DNA of 64,000 nt from a bacterium UBP11_UBA4055 (GTDB taxonomy: Bacteria; UBA4055): the NCBI GenBank assembly GCA_002382735.1, contig DFZN01000043.1, positions 4,340 to 68,339 on the forward strand, read 5' to 3'. The notes under the pieces were generated by a model. It worked only from the letters and a program-made list of their open reading frames with translations, made no database searches and had not been told where the DNA came from. Of this stretch, positions 61,031 to 64,000 are shown piece after piece (the stretch's first letter is position 1; each line of letters opens with the position of its first letter). The position numbers and the translations under genes were made by a program.

Positions 61031-61453
61031 TTATTCTTTTATCAGATTCACTGTAAAAATATAATCAGTTTTAATTTCGCACTTTTTATTTTCGGTGTTA
61101 GTTACGACTAACTTAAAAGCGATGTTTGTAGTCTTCTTTATCTTTATCAGTTCTTTTATCATCGAGATATTGAAGTGCCTAGTCGGTTCTTTGTTAGGAT
61201 CGATAAAAACGGTTCGCTTTAGAATTTCTTTACCATCATCCAAAAGGCAAACATCGATAGTTTTGAGCTTTAAATCCTTTTTATAATTTGTAGTTCTGAA
61301 TAAAAAACTCAAAGGGAAAATCGCTTCACCTGTGAAATTTTTGCTGACTTTTGCATTTAACTCATTTACCAAACCAACAATTGTATGTTTGCCACCGATT
61401 TCACTTCTTATATCGTCACAAACTATCACATCATTTAATTTAATATTTTCCAT
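61031..61453 (-). CDS. DUF6941-like protein, third gene of a toxin-antitoxin-like module
   Basis: From the ATG at 61451-61453, behind GGAG, the product is 140 residues. The opening NIKLNDVIVCDDIRSEIGGKHTIVGLVNEL resembles, from memory, small beta-sandwich proteins of the DUF6941 type, often found in accessory loci. It is given here in description, since the whole stretch is longer than a motif. No catalytic motif is visible. Its start lies inside the end of the zinc-ribbon/HTH gene (14-base overlap), so it is translated with it. Function is unknown; position suggests it belongs to the stress or defence module. Confidence 0.65.
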   Translation of the reverse strand: MENIKLNDVIVCDDIRSEIGGKHTIVGLVNELNAKVSKNFTGEAIFPLSFLFRTTNYKKDLKLKTIDVCLLDDGKEILKRTVFIDPNKEPTRHFNISMIKELIKIKKTTNIAFKLVVTNTENKKCEIKTDYIFTVNLIKE

Positions 61454-62069
61454 TTTGATCTCCTGCGTTATAATCATTACTGCTTTCTTTTACCATCTTA
61501 TATTTCTGTTCCGTAACTATGTAACCATTTTCGCTAACAGCGATCAATGAAACAGCGGAAGCATTTGAAATCTCCGGACTTGCATATTTATTTCTTTCAA
61601 CAAGATCGAACTTCTTCATCGCTGCCTCTTTGAATACAGCATCAGTATATTTTTTATCGAACTTACGGGCGGCTACATAAATGATCCATGGATAACTTCT
61701 TATAACCCTTAACAGAGTTAATCCAATAGCTGAATAATTCAATCTGCTTTTCCACCTTGAGAGTGTGCGGACAGGCAATCCCAATGAATCTTCAATATCC
61801 TTAAGTTTTATATTCTTCTTATTAAAGAATTCAAGAATATTCTTTATTGAGCTTTGCTCAGATATTTTCTGAGCTTTTTCATATTCATCTGTGTAATTCA
61901 GCGTGAAGTTTATTTCATCACCGCATTTCTTGCATCTCAATATTTTTTCTTCAAACTCAACTATTTCACCGAAAGGCACATACTCTGTCTGCTTTTCAAT
62001 TACAGAAGTAAAACTTTCGTTTCCGCAGTAATTGCATTTGATATTTTTCCCATTCAGCTTCATAATCAT
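61440..62069 (-). CDS. Zinc-ribbon plus helix-turn-helix protein (MqsA-like antitoxin candidate)
   Basis: The 209-residue protein has an N-terminal zinc ribbon with two cysteine pairs (C12/C15 in CNYC and C46/C49 in CKKC). A helix-turn-helix segment LKDIEDSLGLPVRTLSRWKSR (about 92-112) and a longer C-terminal region follow. This is the domain order of MqsA-type antitoxins, which neutralise a toxin through the zinc ribbon and repress the operon through the HTH. It is longer than MqsA (131 residues). It lies eight bases after a small gene of toxin-like size. A transcription factor without toxin partner is the alternative. The ATG six bases downstream is another possible start. Confidence 0.7.
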   Translation of the reverse strand: MIMKLNGKNIKCNYCGNESFTSVIEKQTEYVPFGEIVEFEEKILRCKKCGDEINFTLNYTDEYEKAQKISEQSSIKNILEFFNKKNIKLKDIEDSLGLPVRTLSRWKSRLNYSAIGLTLLRVIRSYPWIIYVAARKFDKKYTDAVFKEAAMKKFDLVERNKYASPEISNASAVSLIAVSENGYIVTEQKYKMVKESSNDYNAGDQNGKY

Positions 62070-62077
62070 TCCTTTCT

Positions 62078-62485
62078 TTAGATCAATCCCAGTTCGCGCA
62101 ACTGCCTTCCCAGATCTGTTTCTTTTTTTCCGTAACCTTCATCATACTTCTTAAACGATTTTATAACCCATATTCCGGTATATTCTGAAAGATAAAACGC
62201 AAGATAACCGTCAATAAACTTGTAAACGAACATATAAGAATCTACTTTCGGTGGCGGAGTTTCTGATGTCTTTTCCAAATCCCGGGTTTTGAGGTATTTC
62301 AACTCTTTTATATTTAAATTTATGACCGCAGAGAATAATTCATTCTTATTATCGATACCGAAAACAGACTTTGCATCCTCAATAACCTTTGTCTTGATCT
62401 CTACGGTATTTTTGCCATTCATTGCAAACTTACACGCTGTCTTCAATTTGCCGAATTCATAATATGGTCCCGATTTTGCCAACAT
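62078..62485 (-). CDS. Small protein upstream of an MqsA-like gene (toxin candidate)
   Basis: From the ATG at 62483-62485, preceded by GGGAAG, the product is 135 residues. It opens MLAKSGPYYEFGKLKTACKFAMNG and later has SYMFVYKFIDGYLAFYLSEYTGIWVIKSF. I do not recognise a family with certainty. The size, the basic character and the position directly in front of a zinc-ribbon/HTH gene resemble MqsR-type or similar interferase toxins. A longer frame to 62539 would reach into the predicted promoter and is rejected. It is the first gene of the three-gene module. Confidence 0.65.
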   Translation of the reverse strand: MLAKSGPYYEFGKLKTACKFAMNGKNTVEIKTKVIEDAKSVFGIDNKNELFSAVINLNIKELKYLKTRDLEKTSETPPPKVDSYMFVYKFIDGYLAFYLSEYTGIWVIKSFKKYDEGYGKKETDLGRQLRELGLI

Positions 62486-62510
62486 TTCTTCCCGTTTATA
62501 CACGGAATGT

Positions 62511-62539
62511 ATTATAATGATACACAACACGAAATGCAA
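62511..62539 (-). promoter_or_regulatory. Sigma70-like promoter of the toxin-antitoxin-like module
   Basis: On the minus strand TTGCAT (62534-62539), 17 bases, then a perfect TATAAT (62511-62516). The implied start lies about 20 bases before the ATG at 62485. The rest of the gap to 62782 (about 240 bases) shows no gene. Confidence 0.75.
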
Positions 62540-62717
62540 GAAGATTTATTAATTTCTTTTTGGCGGCGGGAAACAAATTGTGGCGACAGTGTATCTACAA
62601 TCGTATATTACTTGAAATATTTATTACTTATATAAAGTCTAACTTACTAAGAACAACCTACCCCAACACATAACCCGCAAGGATCTTCTGCACTTCATAA
62701 ATATGATACTTTTCCCT

Positions 62718-62746
62718 TTGACTTTACAGAGGATTTACTTTAAATT
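62718..62746 (+). promoter_or_regulatory. Sigma70-like promoter of the DUF4365 gene
   Basis: TTGACT (62718-62723), a 17-base spacer and TAAATT (62741-62746) lie about 36 bases before the ATG at 62783. Confidence 0.55.
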
Positions 62747-62782
62747 GATACTGTAAAAGTGAAAAAGAGAATAAAATAAACC

Positions 62783-63298
62783 ATGATGACTGAACAACAT
62801 ATAAAAGAAGCAATCTCTAAGAAATTTATAGGCTTAATTGCTTCAAAGTGCGGATATTCTACCTCTGAACCTTCTCAAGATTACGGTAGAGATTTATCAA
62901 TTGTTGAAGTTGGTATCAGGAACGAAAATAATAAATCCAGATATTCTGAAACCGGTAGAGAACTTAAATTTCAACTTAAGGCTACAACTGAAAATTCTGT
63001 AATTGTATCAGACGATAATCTTAAATATGATCTGGAAGCAAAAAATTACAACGATCTAATTATGAGACGCAATACGAAAAGTCCGCTTATTCTTGTGCTT
63101 TTTATACTCCCGACAAATCAGACTGAGTGGCTGATTGTGTCAGAAAACGAACTAATTTCAAAAAAATGTGCTTATTGGTATATTCCTCAACAAAACGAAG
63201 CAACAACAGAAAACACCGATACTAAACGAATCGTAATTAATAAAAACAATCTTGTAAATCCTGAGTCATTAAATCAACTGTTTGAAGAGTACGCATGA
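62783..63298 (+). CDS. DUF4365-domain protein, nuclease-fold candidate
   Basis: The 171-residue protein matches the DUF4365 pattern: an N-terminal helix, then DYGRDLSIVEV with Asp37, and a strand ELKFQLKATT with Gln64 and Lys66. Central NYNDLIMRRNTKSPLILVLF and WLIVSENELI segments follow. The D...QxK arrangement is a variant of the PD-(D/E)xK nuclease core, and such proteins often accompany defence genes. Enzymatic activity is not shown. The stop overlaps the next gene's start (ATGATG), so the two are co-translated. Confidence 0.75.
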   Translation: MMTEQHIKEAISKKFIGLIASKCGYSTSEPSQDYGRDLSIVEVGIRNENNKSRYSETGRELKFQLKATTENSVIVSDDNLKYDLEAKNYNDLIMRRNTKSPLILVLFILPTNQTEWLIVSENELISKKCAYWYIPQQNEATTENTDTKRIVINKNNLVNPESLNQLFEEYA

Positions 63299-64000
63299 TG
63301 AATAACGAAATCATTTACAAAAATATTAACGATTTACTTTCGGGCAGAAATTGGACTTTGGCTGATACGAAAAGTAAATACGACATTTATTTACCTCCGC
63401 AGGATTTGAACTTTGAAAACAGCTATAAGTTATTTCTATACAATAAACCCGATTTCTCAGATTACGAATCCGAGATAATAAAAATTCTTGAAATATTATC
63501 CCAAATATATAAAGAAGACCCTGACGAATTGGCTTCGATAGTAATTGAGGACCGTCAGATATTATCTTTGCATATCTCAGATGACGACAAACTGGATGAA
63601 AGACCAAGCATACCATTTTTCGATAATTTAATCCATAAGGCTAAAGAGCTGCTTCAGGAAAATGCGAATTTTACTGTCATGCAACAGGCACACCTCTTTG
63701 ACAGATGCGAAGAATCCGAAAGATACCTGAATTACTGCAACTTTTTCAAAAATGATAAAGGTAGTTTAATAACCAAGATTCAGCTCCCTAACAAAGAAGA
63801 AATAAAAGAAAGCAATCTTTTTAACAAACCTATTACCGGCAACTCTATAAACAACAGACTAATGCAAATAACTAAATTCATTAATGACAAAATAATTACA
63901 GCTGACAATTATGAGCCGGATGATGCATTTCTATTAAAAAATCAGGATAATATCAGTGTTAATGTGTCAGGGAAATTAAGAGAACTCTATCTCGGCGTAG
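63295..64000 (+). CDS. Unknown protein, 5' part, coupled to the DUF4365 gene
   Basis: An open frame begins at ATGATG (63295 or 63298), overlapping the DUF4365 stop, and is still open at the window end after about 235 codons. I do not recognise a family. The start reads MNNEIIYKNINDLLSGRNWTL and later parts contain RCEESERYLNYCNFF and NRLMQITKFINDKI. It is low in Gly and rich in Asn, Lys, Ile and Asp, as expected for AT-rich accessory DNA. It probably forms a two-gene unit with the DUF4365 protein. Confidence 0.75.
   Translation, partial: MMNNEIIYKNINDLLSGRNWTLADTKSKYDIYLPPQDLNFENSYKLFLYNKPDFSDYESEIIKILEILSQIYKEDPDELASIVIEDRQILSLHISDDDKLDERPSIPFFDNLIHKAKELLQENANFTVMQQAHLFDRCEESERYLNYCNFFKNDKGSLITKIQLPNKEEIKESNLFNKPITGNSINNRLMQITKFINDKIITADNYEPDDAFLLKNQDNISVNVSGKLRELYLGV

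Overview
The window is about 64 kb of a Gram-negative bacterial chromosome. It carries Lgt, an OmpA-type porin with a C-terminal peptidoglycan-binding domain, a TPR/beta-barrel outer-membrane protein and lipoproteins. GC content looks moderate across the housekeeping genes and visibly lower in two accessory stretches, 29-36 kb and 61-64 kb. Protein style (thrombospondin type-3 repeat OmpA, CHASE2 cyclase, kinase-AAA fusion, KBL-like enzymes) would fit an FCB-group or related candidate-phylum bacterium, but the taxon is not resolved from the sequence. Several intergenic regions hold sigma70-like promoters of the form TTGNNN-N17-TATATT (secD, rplU, ompA, the PqqD operon), which argues against the Bacteroidetes-type promoter.

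Layout. 0-8.3 kb: partial lgt, dnaK, then a minus-strand operon of CHASE2 adenylate cyclase, mnmG, rsmG, NusG-II protein and Gx transporter. 8.4-14.8 kb: gyrA, a small membrane protein, mannose-family PTS IIC and IID, HPr and EI. 14.8-19 kb: lpdA, ompA, trmL, rpmA and rplU, all minus. 19.2-23.6 kb: secD, secF and purA. 23.6-29 kb: panD, a DUF2158 protein, a Ca2+/Na+ antiporter, a dGTPase-like HD hydrolase, a lone prepilin and an M3 peptidase. 29-36.2 kb: a type I restriction island (half-length hsdS, hsdM, a 45-codon repeat ORF, dinD, a broken hsdS, hsdR and a YgjP-like metalloprotease that appears to lack its central part). 36.4-40.1 kb: ffh, rpsP, rimM, trmD and rplS, followed by convergent smpB. 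40.6-54 kb: a long minus-strand run of an acetyl-CoA synthetase-like ligase, an acyl carrier protein, two alpha-oxoamine synthases, a giant Ser/Thr kinase-ATPase, a small heat-shock protein, Lon, a TPR protein and a lipoprotein. 54-61 kb: a tightly overlapping six-gene operon of PqqD-like protein, ATP-grasp ligase, group III PLP decarboxylase, urea-transporter/M23 peptidase fusion, TPR/beta-barrel protein and TPR protein. 61-64 kb: a toxin-antitoxin-like module, then a DUF4365 protein and an unknown gene cut by the window edge.

The best candidate for an undescribed system is the 54-61 kb operon. It joins a peptide-binding chaperone fold, a ligase and a decarboxylase to a membrane-transporter/peptidase fusion and an outer-membrane barrel. 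That layout suggests a small amino-acid- or peptide-derived product, or an envelope modification, made inside the cell and handled at the envelope. The function is inference. The second most interesting region is the ligase-ACP-double oxoamine synthase set, which resembles bacterial sphingoid-base loci. The third is the rearranged type I restriction island. No rRNA, tRNA or CRISPR array was seen.
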